From Miscanthus floridulus (lineage: Eukaryota > Streptophyta > Magnoliopsida > Poales > Poaceae), in assembly GCF_019320115.1 (NCBI RefSeq), contig NC_089584.1, forward strand, positions 104,337,111 to 104,401,110: DNA of 64,000 nucleotides, in the 5' to 3' direction. Below the pieces are notes generated by a model, which was given only the letters and a program-made list of their open reading frames with translations, had not been told where the DNA came from and ran no database searches. Positions within the stretch are counted from its first letter, which is position 1; the number at the start of each line of letters is the position of its first letter. Below are positions 43,101 through 53,640 of this stretch, piece by piece. The translations under genes and the position numbers were made by a program.

Positions 43101-44460
43101 CGTGTGGGTGATATCCGCATCGATGTTAGTATCAACATCGAATCCATCACGACCATGTTCTAGGGCCAAAGACAGGAGCTAACACTCATGGTACTATGAA
43201 ATCAATTAAAAAGCGAGGGGTCGAGTTACACTCAGCATCATGGTCATGGCGAGATGGATCCCACGATCATAACATCTAAACAAGGTACGATCCCTCAGCT
43301 AGCTTGAAGGCTTGGCACACAGGCAACAACACCAACAACCAGCGATAAGAACTAAACACGACCGAAAGACACAACAACTTGACATGACTACGGAGTAGCA
43401 CATTCCATAGCTGGGTGATAGGTGAATTCCTGTAAGACAGTCATGGACAGATAGGTTGTAAGAATAGGGCCCAACAAGGTAGATATGCGTATACGGAAAG
43501 ATGCGAGATGGGGCTTCCCATGGTCTCGGTAAGACATACGACTAGGGTTCATGGTCTAGAGGGTACAGCTCGCGGTAGACGGGGTCATGGTGGTCTCGGC
43601 TAGCGAGGCCATGTGGTCTCGGCAATGGTGGTCTCGGCAACGGTGGTCTCGGCAATGGTGGTCTCGGCAACGGTGGTCTCGGCAACGGTGGTCTTAGCAA
43701 CGGTGGTCTTGGCAATGGTGGTCTTGGCAACGATGGTCTCGATATCTCCTCGACGGCACGTACTTGCAAGGCAAGGCAACCGGAACATCAGAAAAACTCC
43801 ACTTGTCATCGGTACGATGCTAGGGTTCACATGGTTTCTCAACGGCTCGCCCTCGTTTTTAACGAGGCAGCCGGAATGTTGGGAACGGACTCCATACAAT
43901 GATGGCAGAAGATGTGGAGGCCCAAGGGCTGTTATAACTTGTCCTGGAGGGTTGTGGCTTCTTTTGGCCAGCTGAGGCCATCTATGGCCTGCTGTGGCTA
44001 GCTATGGCTTGCTACGGCTCGCTGTGGCTGGCTGCGGCTGGCTACAAGTGGCTAAGGTTGGCCAAGGGCTGGCTGTGACATGCTATGGCTTGCTGAGGCA
44101 TTTGGCTCGCATTCTCGGTAGTCAAAAAGAGGAAGGTGGTCAAGCAGCCGGTCTCCTGTGCTCTTCTTTGGGCTAAGCGACGCAGGCAGGGCAGCAGTGG
44201 TGGCCGCCGACGCGGTGCACGGCACATCCATAGCGGCCAGCGTCGATAGTGGGCTCTGGTTGGGGTACCTCTGTTCCGGCGGCGGTAAGGCAGAGTCTAG
44301 TCCACTGCCATGCATGTGCGCCATAGCAAGGATGGGGCCGGGCACAGGGCTCATGCAAGGCCATGTGGTGATGTGCGTGCGCTTGCTGGCGTCTGGCCGC
44401 TTAGCATGGCCATGGGTGACAAGGCACTACGTGCTAGTGGTTGCGCGTGTGTGTTGCTAC
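40116..44460. other. Element B, left part
   Basis: No credible gene. Contains promoter-like and leader-like stretches, many frames under 160 codons without family resemblance, a 15-bp tandem array (43612-43740), and a run of ggctggctgcggctg-type repeats (43970-44090). Ends gctac, the duplication for element C. Confidence 0.55.
43612..43740. repeat. 15-bp tandem repeat array
   Basis: Eight to nine direct units of (a/c)ggtggtct(c/t)ggcaa. In one plus frame they read GGLGN repeats; in a minus frame RPPLP repeats (LPRPP). Length-neutral repeats stay open in several frames, so coding is not implied. Confidence 0.85.
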
Positions 44461-47057
44461 TGTAACACCTCGGGTGTTAGCCTTGCATAACTTGACTCGC
44501 ATAGCATGAGCATGATCATAAAGCATTCATATACAAGCTTTGACATTTGAAACATTCGATTGAAACATGTGCAACATTCTTATTATTTCATGTTTCCATG
44601 TGTATGTGCATATGATCATGAGTGTAAACATGTAGATGATTGTGTGACCTTGCAAATAGCTTAAACATGTTTAGAATATCATCATGAACAACTTTGGTAT
44701 TTAGGGCTAGGGCTAATTAGGTCATTATGTCATAGTTTAAGTATGTATCATCATTTGAATGTAGCTTGTTTGACCAAGTTTGAACTAGGTGTTAGAGACC
44801 TTGCATGGAGGAGATCACTTAAGCAAAGTAGTAGTGTTTGACATAAGGAACAACTTTTATTTTTAGGTCATTGACTGATTCAGCTCCTAGCATCCTTGAA
44901 TGGGTCCCACAAAAATCAGCAAAATCAAGATTTCAACACTTAAGAAATTTTTCTAAGTCTTGTACCCTAACTGTGCTAACAGCCGATGTTTGGGATGATT
45001 TTACTCCGTTTCTGTTGCGAATTAGAACAAGTTCTTTGAACAAGATTTGTAGCTGGTACTTCGGGCTTCAACTTTGGTTTAGGAAGTTTTGGCTAGAAGT
45101 CCACGGATTAGGAGTTTGATCGACTCGAAAACACGCTGTCAGGCTGCTCCTCGCTCGACTGAACAAACTGAATCGCAATTCTTCAGTGGCTGACCGGTTC
45201 AGGTCTTGGCCGCCGCGTGGACGCGAGGCTGGCCGCGTGTCGCCGGCGCTCTACCTAGCGCAGCCAAGGTAGGCAGACATGCACCTTCAACTCCCCAGCG
45301 TCCACCCGCTCCCTCCCGTGCTCACCATTTTCATTTTCCTGGGCCTCATTCCTTGCCGCAGCAGTAGCCGAGCACAGCACCGCTCTGCCGAGCCCACCTG
45401 AGATCACCGTCGCCCCATTCTTCGATCAGTCGTGCCTAAAGCTTCGCCTCCCTCTACTCTATCCTTCCCTCATAGCAGCATCCACAACCATTCTGTTGGT
45501 AAGCTATGTTCGCCTTGCGCCACCGTGGGGATGCCTCGCCGGAGCTCCGCCATGGCTGCTGCTGTGGCCATGCTTCGTCGGAGCAGCTCCAGCCGTTTAG
45601 GTCGCATAGCCACTGTCGTAGAGTCTCCATAGTCTTGTAGAGTGCGTTGCTTGACTTCGCCATGGCCTCCACCGGTGTGGCACCGCCGTCCTGCTCCTCC
45701 GAGCCGCCATGGATGCCACCGTCGTAGTTAGCACCGGCGAGAGGCCCCACCAAGTATCTCAATGGGTGCGCTAGGTCACGAGTGTCATGTAGCGTAGACG
45801 TCATCGCCGACAAAGCTCGCTGTCGACGAGCCATAGCCACGCAGTGTCGAGCAGCGCCGCTGCTCTGTTCGTGTCTCACTGGCATGTGGGTCCCCTGTCA
45901 GGCGGGTCCCACTGGTCAGCGACAGGAGTAGAATAGGCTAGTTCATTTAAATCCAGATCTGGTGTTGTTTTGTAAATTTTGTATCTTCAGTTTGGTAGCT
46001 TCAAAAATTGTGAAATAAATTTGGTAGTGCTCCTTAGGAAGTGTAGTATTTAGGAAAAATATGTTCTTGACATTTACAGTAGAAATTTTTGGAGATTTAA
46101 ATAGGGATTTGAAATATGCTTTTGAATGCATTCAAATTTGTTTATTTTATATCTAGAGTTCCTGTGCTCCAAAAATTATGAAATTTTTGTGGTAAGCTAG
46201 TCTTAGCATATGTGAGCTCTGGTAAAAATTTGAAGATGAGTGCATGTGTAGATTTGTAGTTATAGATTTTTCTTTTATAATTAGGAGATCCTTGTGTAAA
46301 TTTTTATAAATTATTTAGGAATCCAAAATTCATGAAATTTGTTGGAGGTAATCCTAGTACCATATGGATGCTAAGAAAAATAGGAAATCTGTTGCTTGAC
46401 ACTTTTCAATAGGGTTTTCCATTTATGCTATTTCAAGCCTTGCTGCCTTGTCATTTTTGTATAGGATGTTCTACTTGGCAAAATGACATGAAATTTTTAT
46501 AGTAGTCCTTTGATAGCATTAGTCAGGCACTGTAAATTTTTGAGAATTTATGAAGTACATCTGGTATATGTTTATTATTTAACCTAAATATCTTAGTAAA
46601 ATAATACAGGCATTTAAATAAATAGTTTGGGCTTCACCATTATATTATCTTAAATGTATTTGGTATGCTTAAACTATTGGTAGATTTTATGTTGTCAAAT
46701 TTTGAATGATTACATGAAGTAGAAGTATTGTTACATTGTATTGCATATTGAATAGTTTCCGGACATGTTCTGGAGTTTGATGAGTTGCATGTTGAAAATG
46801 ATGTGTACTGTAAAAATGGTTAATAACAAAGTTGTAGAGAATTTGATAAGCTTTCCAGAAAGTCTAGGATCACTGTAGTTGGATTAGTAGAACTCCAGTT
46901 ATGAGTAAAACAAGTAGCTGCTATTTTGTGGTATAATCGATGCATTATGGAAGTAGATAATTAAATAATCGAGAAGAGATATGCGCCTACTCAATAAACA
47001 TGATGCACCTGTTAACATATATGCATTCATAATACTTATGCCATATTCATGCATCTA

Positions 47058-47230
47058 GGATTGGAGGAAGAGATAACGTTGCTAGAATTTGAAGAAGTAG
47101 AGGAAGGGGACCAGTAGGAGAATCCGCAAGCCGCAGCTCCCGAAGGCGTGGAGCAGAACCCTGAAGGGTTTCCGGAGTGTCCTGACCACCGCCCTACTTC
47201 CTTTCTGTGAGGCAAGCCCCGGAGCATTCT
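47058..47230 (+). pseudogene. LTR-embedded coding exon (element C 5' LTR)
   Basis: Counterpart of 38068-38265: GLEEEITLLEFEEVEEGDQ, stop (CAG to TAG), ENPQAAAPEGVEQNPEG, FPECPDHRPTSFL, stop (CGA to TGA), GKPRSI. Apart from two deamination-type stops the protein matches the other copies. Confidence 0.5.
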
Positions 47231-48283
47231 AAGTATCCCAGTAATTTACAACTATTTACTTAAGTACTTATGATTGATGCATTAGGTTATAAGAGTTGAA
47301 TGGAACCACTTGATGCATATAAATTCCTTGTCCAGATATTACACCTTTAATCGGTATAGGTCTAGGATCGAATATATGCTTAGCCATGCTTAGATCGGTA
47401 GAAGTCGGGTGATGTCCTATCACCTACGAGATGTAGGTGGATACGAGAGCATGGTTGGCTATATCTGCTATTGTGGAACAGAACCATGGGGTAAAAGTAA
47501 ATCGAGACCGGACGGGAAGTCGATAGAGAAGCAACAAGACATGGAGGTCTTGGGTGTGGATTTATCCCCATCTGTGTCGATTAAGGACCGTACCGTTGTT
47601 GGAACTTCTGACAAGATTGAACGCATGCCTCTCACTTAGCTGGCCGGATAACTCGTTCCAACCGCGAAGCCGAGTAATTCAACTCAGGCCAGGACCTGTT
47701 CTGTTATGCGCTCCTTTCGGGGAATGATCAGACTGAGCCCAAGGGTAGGCTTGGCCTGAGCATCCTGGCATCTGGTGTTCTAGATTGTGCGGCGTGGTAC
47801 AAACCCATGTAATGTGTACCCGAGTTGTACCAAAGGTGACCTAAGGCTATCGTGGCTGGTAGACCTGGGTTTGTGTTAGGAATAAATTCCTAGCTGGTTG
47901 AAATCGATTCGAATCGCCGTCTCTCCTGGATTGTGAGAAACTTGACTAGCTCCAACATCGTAGTAACTGTGTTATGAAACATGATGGTTCGGATGAATAT
48001 AGAATTACAATACCTGCTATGGTTACTATTGTATGCTTCTAAATAATATATCACATGTTTGGCACAGGATAGTTGCTAATCTAGAAATGGATAGTTATAA
48101 TTAACTTGATAAAGGAATCATAATTGTACAACGGGTCAATTGCCTTTTACGCAAAATGTTGTCAAGTTACATCCACTTATACAGCCTTGCATAATCCTTG
48201 GAGTCATTTTATTTCTGGTTCATGACGGGTAAGTCTAGCTGAGTACCTTCTCGTACTCAGGGTTTTATTTCCCATTGTTGCAG

Positions 48284-48343
48284 ATGGCACTGTGTATCAT
48301 GGTTATTGCAAGAGTTGCTTCTATCCTGCCGTGGATGAGGAGT
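48284..48343 (+). CDS. Second LTR-embedded exon (element C 5' LTR)
   Basis: Follows ttattt cccattgttgcag, a good 3' splice site. One register reads DGTVYHGYCKSCFYPAVDEE and stops; the ATG register starts MALCIMVIARVASILPW. The 3' LTR copy (from 59037) keeps the sequence, with the acceptor changed to ttgtag. The element A copy (from 39272) lacks 19 bp. Which register is used is unknown. Confidence 0.35.
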
Positions 48344-48710
48344 AAGCCTTGGGCAGGCTTCTTTATTAATTCCTATCTTTGCTTTTGTGGACCGTGATCC
48401 TATTTGGCACTGTATCAAACTATGTTGGAAACTTTCTTTTCGAACTTAATTGCTTCCGCTTTATTTATCAAACTCGGTTTATAATAACTTTTATTCTTAC
48501 TCTGATGACGAAAAGTATCTATGAACTTTATGTAATATATGGCATGTATGTTGAATCCTGTACGATCTTGGTTGTTGTAAATTGTTTATCGAGACCCGTC
48601 GTGGTACTCGACGGACTACCGGGTTTATATGGGTTCAAGTATGACAGTGCGACCGCTTGCGGGCTGCCATTGTACTTGTACTCTTATAAATTGGTCGGTT
48701 CTGTGACAGC

Positions 48711-48723
48711 TGGTATCAGAGCA
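48711..48723 (+). promoter_or_regulatory. Tekay C primer binding site (initiator Met-tRNA)
   Basis: tggtatcagagca starts two bases after the 5' LTR, matching the complement of the plant initiator Met-tRNA 3' end exactly as usually written. Confidence 0.92.
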
Positions 48724-49479
48724 AGATTCAACGTTAATTATCATAAGTGTATTTAAAACAAAAGTTTTTGTTTTCCAAAAACCCTTCTCTAGCTACTAAT
48801 AGTTATATAACAGGTATTGAAATCTAAAGTGTGCCAATGATCACTTTCCTTATGCCCAAATTAAGGACTATTAGGTGGCTATTTAAGTACTAACATGGGG
48901 GTTTTTACTTCGTCGTCCATACGGCATGCTATTGTATGGATACCATTCACTTGAGTGGTAATGTATGGATCAATTGCCTCTACGCCAAGGTAAGATGATA
49001 AGTGACATGACCGCAAGATGTAAGCGTGCGGTCGGGGAGAGTTAGCTTTGGTATGACTATGTATGTATGCTTGCATGTGTATATGGTACATATTTAATTG
49101 TGGGTTTAAATTATTGTCGGGTAGCTTGATACGGAAGTATATGTATGGGTATAAATATATGGAAGTATTTACAATTATATTCTGCATATTTCATTATGGG
49201 TTTAGGGCTGAAATGAAATTCTTATGCAGGTACACTAACAATGAAACATGTAGCTCGACTAGTTACGATATATATGAGAGAACGAATGTATGCCACTGTG
49301 TCTACCGATTAGAAACAAATTTTTCCTAAGTTTGTGAGGATGTACGGAACGAGCATGCATCATGATAATTACCATTCACATAATTACATTGTTCCTCCCC
49401 TTATAAAATTCTTACTCGGTTATGTAACTCTTATCCATTATGGCATTGTCTCACCAAGTGGTACATGTTAATGGTGCAG
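48724..49479 (+). other. Tekay C leader
   Basis: Non-coding, 756 bp. Possible splice acceptors are ttcttatgcag (near 49226) and atggtgcag just before ATG 49480. Same layout in element A. Confidence 0.7.
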
Positions 49480-50403
49480 ATGGCACGCACCAAGCAGACT
49501 GCTCACAAGTCCACCGGAGGCAGAGCTCCTAGCCGTCAGCTTGCTCCACGTACCCGTCAACATCACATGTTCCTTGGAGAGTTTGGGATGCCTACACTCT
49601 TGTGGAGAGTGCTCAGCTATGTAGGCTATCCTAATGGAATGGAACCCCGCTACTTCTGGGCGAATGAGCAGTTAGGAGAAGGTCTCTTAGTTACTGTGGA
49701 GGTCGTTGTTCATCACCGAGGTGATGATTCTGAGTGGACAGGCTGGTGTTATGAGTCAACTGGCAGGACTGCTGAAGAAGCAGCTGGTAGGGCAGCCTTT
49801 GGGATCCTAAGGGATATCATGGATCGTTTTCCTCAGGAGCTGGCAGCCGCTTTGGTTGGAGTCTTTCCGAGGGGTAACCCCTCCACTGACTCATGGCAGT
49901 AGGCAAGAGGAAAATCTTTGGAGATTGGTGCAGTAGAAGGGCAGAACAGTGATAACCCTTCCATGAGCGCCATGTTCGCAATGATGAGAGTGTTAGATGG
50001 AGTAGAAGGTAGCCTCAGACGTGTGTCTGGTGCTCTTGGCCATGCCCGTGAGGACCGACATCAGCTTCAGAGGGAGCACGACGCCGAGATTGAGAGGCTC
50101 ATGGTAGAGATGACTCGGTTAACTCACCAGCGGAATGCAGCCTGGTCCAGGGAAGATGTTCTGAGAGCTCGGCAGTTCGAGCTAGGGTAGCAACTGGCCC
50201 ATGCGGAAGAATACAACGATAATCTACATGAAGAGGTTCATCTACTGAACAACCAGCTCCACCCTTATGTCCCACCTGGAGCCACAGAGATGGATCTAGA
50301 AGAGGATGAGGAAGAAGAAGAAGTAGAGCTTGAAGAAGAAGTGGAGCCTAAGGAAGGAGATGATCCTACGTCTGACCTCGATAGTGATCATGATAAGGAT
50401 TAG
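49480..50403 (+). pseudogene. Tekay C extra ORF: histone H3 tail-like N-terminus, globular domain, coiled coil, acidic tail
   Basis: One frame of 308 codons with two in-frame TAGs (49900, 50188). Residues 1-24 read MARTKQTAHKSTGG then RAPSRQLAPR. Against plant histone H3 residues 1-23, 17 of 23 match; changes are R8H, K14R, R17S, K18R, T22P and K23R, while K4, K9, S10 and T11 remain. A globular part follows (about residues 33-135; FGMPTLLWRVLSYVGYP, TVEVVVHHRGDDSEWTGW, GRTAEEAAGRAAFGILRDIM), whose last strands and helix look loosely like a double-stranded RNA-binding fold. Next come a coiled coil (about 170-255) and an acidic tail (EEDEEEEEVELEEEVEP, SDLDSDHD). I start at 49480 rather than upstream 49465 because 49480 directly follows a cag acceptor-like site and matches the start of element A's ORF. 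Function unknown; a chromatin-related role is inference. Confidence 0.85.
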
Positions 50404-50759
50404 ATCGCTTAGTACTTAGTGGAAGGTCTAATGTATCACCTTTATTCATGTAATGGACCTATAGTTCGAATTTGGCATTAGTAACCCGACTATCATGTAA
50501 TGTTGATTAATCGCACGTTTGGTTGAACATCAATGCAATTCCAGTCCTTTGTCGGTAATCACGATTTAAATTTACATGCGTTATGAGCGCGATGAGTGGT
50601 CAATTTGGGGATGTCATGTTGTGAGAATGAATTGTTATGCCTCTGTTTTTATTGTGATTTTGAGAATTTTCTCTAGTAATTTTAGTTTGGCATGAGTACC
50701 TAATTCATCTGCAATCTCTTGACATCAACCAATAATCGCTTATTGTTGCAACATCACAG
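50404..50759 (+). other. Tekay C spacer between extra ORF and gag
   Basis: 356 bp, AT-rich, non-coding, conserved in element A (63064-63431). Ends in attgttgcaacatcacag directly before the gag ATG, a plausible 3' splice site, so gag could be translated from a spliced RNA lacking the extra ORF. Confidence 0.6.
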
Positions 50760-51794
50760 ATGATACGCACCCATGCTGGAGCTGGTGGCAGCCAGGATGG
50801 CAACCATGATGACTTGCCACCCCCACCGCCGCCGTCTGCTTAGGAGTTCTTTACCCAGTTCCTGGGGAGCCAGAGGACAATGGAGGAAGCTTTGTGCCTT
50901 ATCGCGCAAAACACTGCTCGTGGCCACCCACATCAACCAGGGGCCGAGCCAAATCAGCACAGTACATTCAAGGAGTTTCTAGATACGAAGCCTCCAATCT
51001 TCAAGGTGGCTGAGGAACCACTGCAGGCTGACGAGTGGCTAAATACCATTGAGCAGAAATTTCGTCTACTAAGGGTCACCGAGCATCTGAAAGCTGAGTA
51101 TGCTTCTCATCAATTGCAAGGACCAGTAGGGATCTGGTAGACACATTTCCTGTCGTCTTTGCATGTTAATGCGTGAGTTACCTAGGAACAGTTTAAGCTA
51201 GCTTTTAGGGGACACCATATTCCCCTGGGGCTGATGTGCATGAAAGCAGTCGAATTTATGAGGCTCACTCAAGGAACAAAGTCACTCACTAAATATATGC
51301 ACGCATTCAACAACTTGTCCAGATATGCTCCAAGTTTTGTGGATACTAAGGAGAAAAAGATAGAGAGCTTCAAATGGGGTCTGGGTACTAAACTGATGAA
51401 GACTATGGCAAATTCTAGGTATGCCATGTACAATGAGTTTATTAGTGATGCCTTAACCCAAGAAAACCACAACAACATGCATGCGGTTGCTAAGGGTCGC
51501 AAGAGGGCATACGAGGCCGGTGCATCCAGATCCTTCCAGTCAAAAGCACCTATCATAGCTAGGCTACAATTTCATCCACCTGCACCCAAGTTTAGGCCTC
51601 CACCACCTAAGGCTCAGAATAATAGGCCACAGAAACCATTCTATAAGGCGTTCACTATTGCCTTACCAAAAGGAAATGGCAGTTAGGACAGCTCCACCGG
51701 ATTCAGAAGTAATCAACCATGTTTCAACTGCAACCAACTGGGTCATTGGTCCAAGGAATGCCCCCACCCCAAGAAGAATGGCAACCAGAATTAG
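50760..51794 (+). pseudogene. Tekay C gag
   Basis: Starts at ATG 50760 (MIRTHAGAGGSQDGNHDD), a Pro-run, then the gag core: RTMEEALCLIAQNTARGH, FKVAEEPLQADEWLNTIEQ, KFRLLRVTEHLKAEYASHQ, and AVEFMRLTQGTKSLTKYM. A basic/Pro-rich region leads to a CCHC zinc knuckle at 51720-51761 (CFNCNQLGHWSKEC). In-frame stops are at 50841, 51138, 51174, 51183, 51684 and 51792; at 51138, 51174 and 51183 the element A copy still has the sense codons TGG, CGA and TGG. Continuous frame with pol. Forms particles and binds RNA in active relatives. Confidence 0.93.
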
Positions 51795-53640
51795 AACAAT
51801 CAGAGGCAGGCGAATGCCAGGGCACATCAGGGGCAAGTGCATTATACCGCTGTGGAGGAAGTGCCCGCTGGAGAAGTTGTCATGGCTGGTATGTTTCTTG
51901 TTAACAAGCATCCCGCTGTTGTTTTATTTGATTCGGGAGCTTCTCATTCATTTATGAGTCAAGCATTTGCATCTAGACATGATCAAGAAATAATTGAAGT
52001 AAGCAAAGGGGGTTTTAACATAAGTTCAGCAGGGGGAACTGTTATTACCAAAAAGATAGTAAAAAATATGCTCATCTCCATACAAGGGAGGGAGTACACA
52101 ACAGATTTGATAATATTGCCCGGGTTATCGATAAGTGTAATCTTAGGCATGAATTGGATGAAGGATCATGGTGTTCTTATTGACACTAGCACCCGTACTA
52201 TTATGTTGAGAGAACCCACGGGAGGGAATGCTTTTCTAGTACCACTCTCCCATGATTTCGAACCCCAACATTTAGCCTGTGCTATCCAAACCACCACAAT
52301 ATGTGATATCCCCGTGGTTTGTGAGTTTCCGGATGTATTTCTAGAAGAATTACCTAGTCTACCACCGGATAGGGACGTGGAATTTAAGATCGAGTTAGTG
52401 CCAGGTATGGCACCCATATCTAGAAGGCCCTATAGAATGCCACCCAATGAGTTAGCGGAACTTAAGGTTCAATTGCAAGATCTATTGGACAAGGGTCTTA
52501 TCCAACCTAGCTCATCTCTGTGGGGATGTCTAGCCTTGTTTGTGAAAAAGGACAAGTCATTGAGAATGTGTGTAGATTACAGACCACTCAATGTTGTGAC
52601 CATCAAGAACAAATATCCATTGCCCCGCATCGACATCTTGTTCGATCAGCTAGCGAAGGCAAAGGTATTCTCCAAAATTGACTTGAGATTAGGCTACCAT
52701 CAGATAAAGATCAGACCAGAGGATATACCTAAAACTGCTTTCTCTATTAGGTACGGCTTATACGAGTATTTGGTTATGTCTTTTGGACTAACAAATGCTC
52801 CAGCCTACTTCATGTACCTGATGAACTCAGTATTCATGCCCGAACTTGACAAGTTCGTGGTCGTGTTTATCGATGATATATTGATTTATTCAGAAAATGA
52901 GTCAGGTCATGAAGAGCATCTGAGGATTGTCCTATCCAGATTGAGGGAGCATAAGCTATATGCCAAGTTTAGCAAATGTGAATTTTGGTTGAGCAAAGTA
53001 CCTTTCTTAGGTCACATTTTATCAAAAGATGGAATCTCTGTAGACCCATCAAAAGTACAAGAGGTCATGGATTGGAAAGCCCCAACTTCGGTTCATGAAG
53101 TTCGGAGTTTTCTAGGGTTAGCAGGATACTATCGTCGGTTTATTCTAGATTTCTCAAAGATAGCTAAGCCTATGACCAGACTACTTCAGAAAGATGAGAA
53201 GTACAAATGGACACCAGAATGTGAAGCAGCTTTTCACACCCTCAGAACTTTGTTGACTATAGCACCTGTGCTAGCACAACTAGACATTGAAAAGCCTTTT
53301 GATGTATTTTGTGATGCATCGGGAATAGGTTTGGGATGTGTGCTTATGCAAGAAGGGAGAGTTATTGCATATGCTTCTCGGCAATTGAGAAAACATGAAG
53401 TTAACTACCCTACACATGATTTGGAACTTGCAGCCATTGTTCATGCATTAAAGATATGGAGACATTACTTGTTGGGCAATGTATGTCATATCTATACTGA
53501 CCACAAAAGTCTCAAGTATATCTTTACCTAGCTAGAGCTGAACATGAGACAACGAAGATGGTTAGAATTGATTAAGGACTACAATTTAGAAGTACATTAC
53601 CATCCGGGTAAAGCTAATGTAGTAGCCAATGCACTCAGTC
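51795..53640 (+). pseudogene. Tekay C protease, reverse transcriptase and RNase H
   Basis: Protease active site DSGA at 51930-51941 ([18 protein letters not shown]). Reverse transcriptase: [55 protein letters not shown] and FIDD at 52866-52877 (YVDD or FIDD in the family). RNase [39 protein letters not shown] and [12 protein letters not shown]; after one stop (53529, CAG to TAG) it ends in HPGKANVVANALSRKSH. Only one nonsense codon in about 1.85 kb, so the enzyme domains are otherwise intact. The Asp in VADALSR of relatives is Asn here. Confidence 0.95.

Larger units (their letters stand above)
44461..48708 (+). repeat. Tekay C, 5' LTR
   Basis: TGTAACACCTCGGGTG to GGTTCTGTGACA. Contains a GC-rich block (45180-45930) ending in a donor-like ttggtaagctatg near 45498, an AT-rich intron-like zone (45930-47050), and two short coding exons (47058-47230; from 48284). 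Confidence 0.95.

Noticed and set aside
43542..43769. Pro-rich (RPPLP) repeat protein
   Set aside because: Product of the 15-bp tandem array; other frames are also open, and there is no context for a gene.
45432..45885. Frames in the GC-rich part of the Tekay LTRs as host gene exons
   Set aside because: Repeated in all three LTRs with differing frames; part of the LTR rather than captured host sequence, though they may be untranslated exons.
48711..48723. tRNA-like sequence
   Set aside because: Only the 3' complement of Met-tRNA, the primer binding site; no tRNA cloverleaf.
49480..49551. A real histone H3 gene or pseudogene
   Set aside because: Similarity ends after about 23 residues; the histone fold is absent and the frame continues into the element's own domain, shared with element A.
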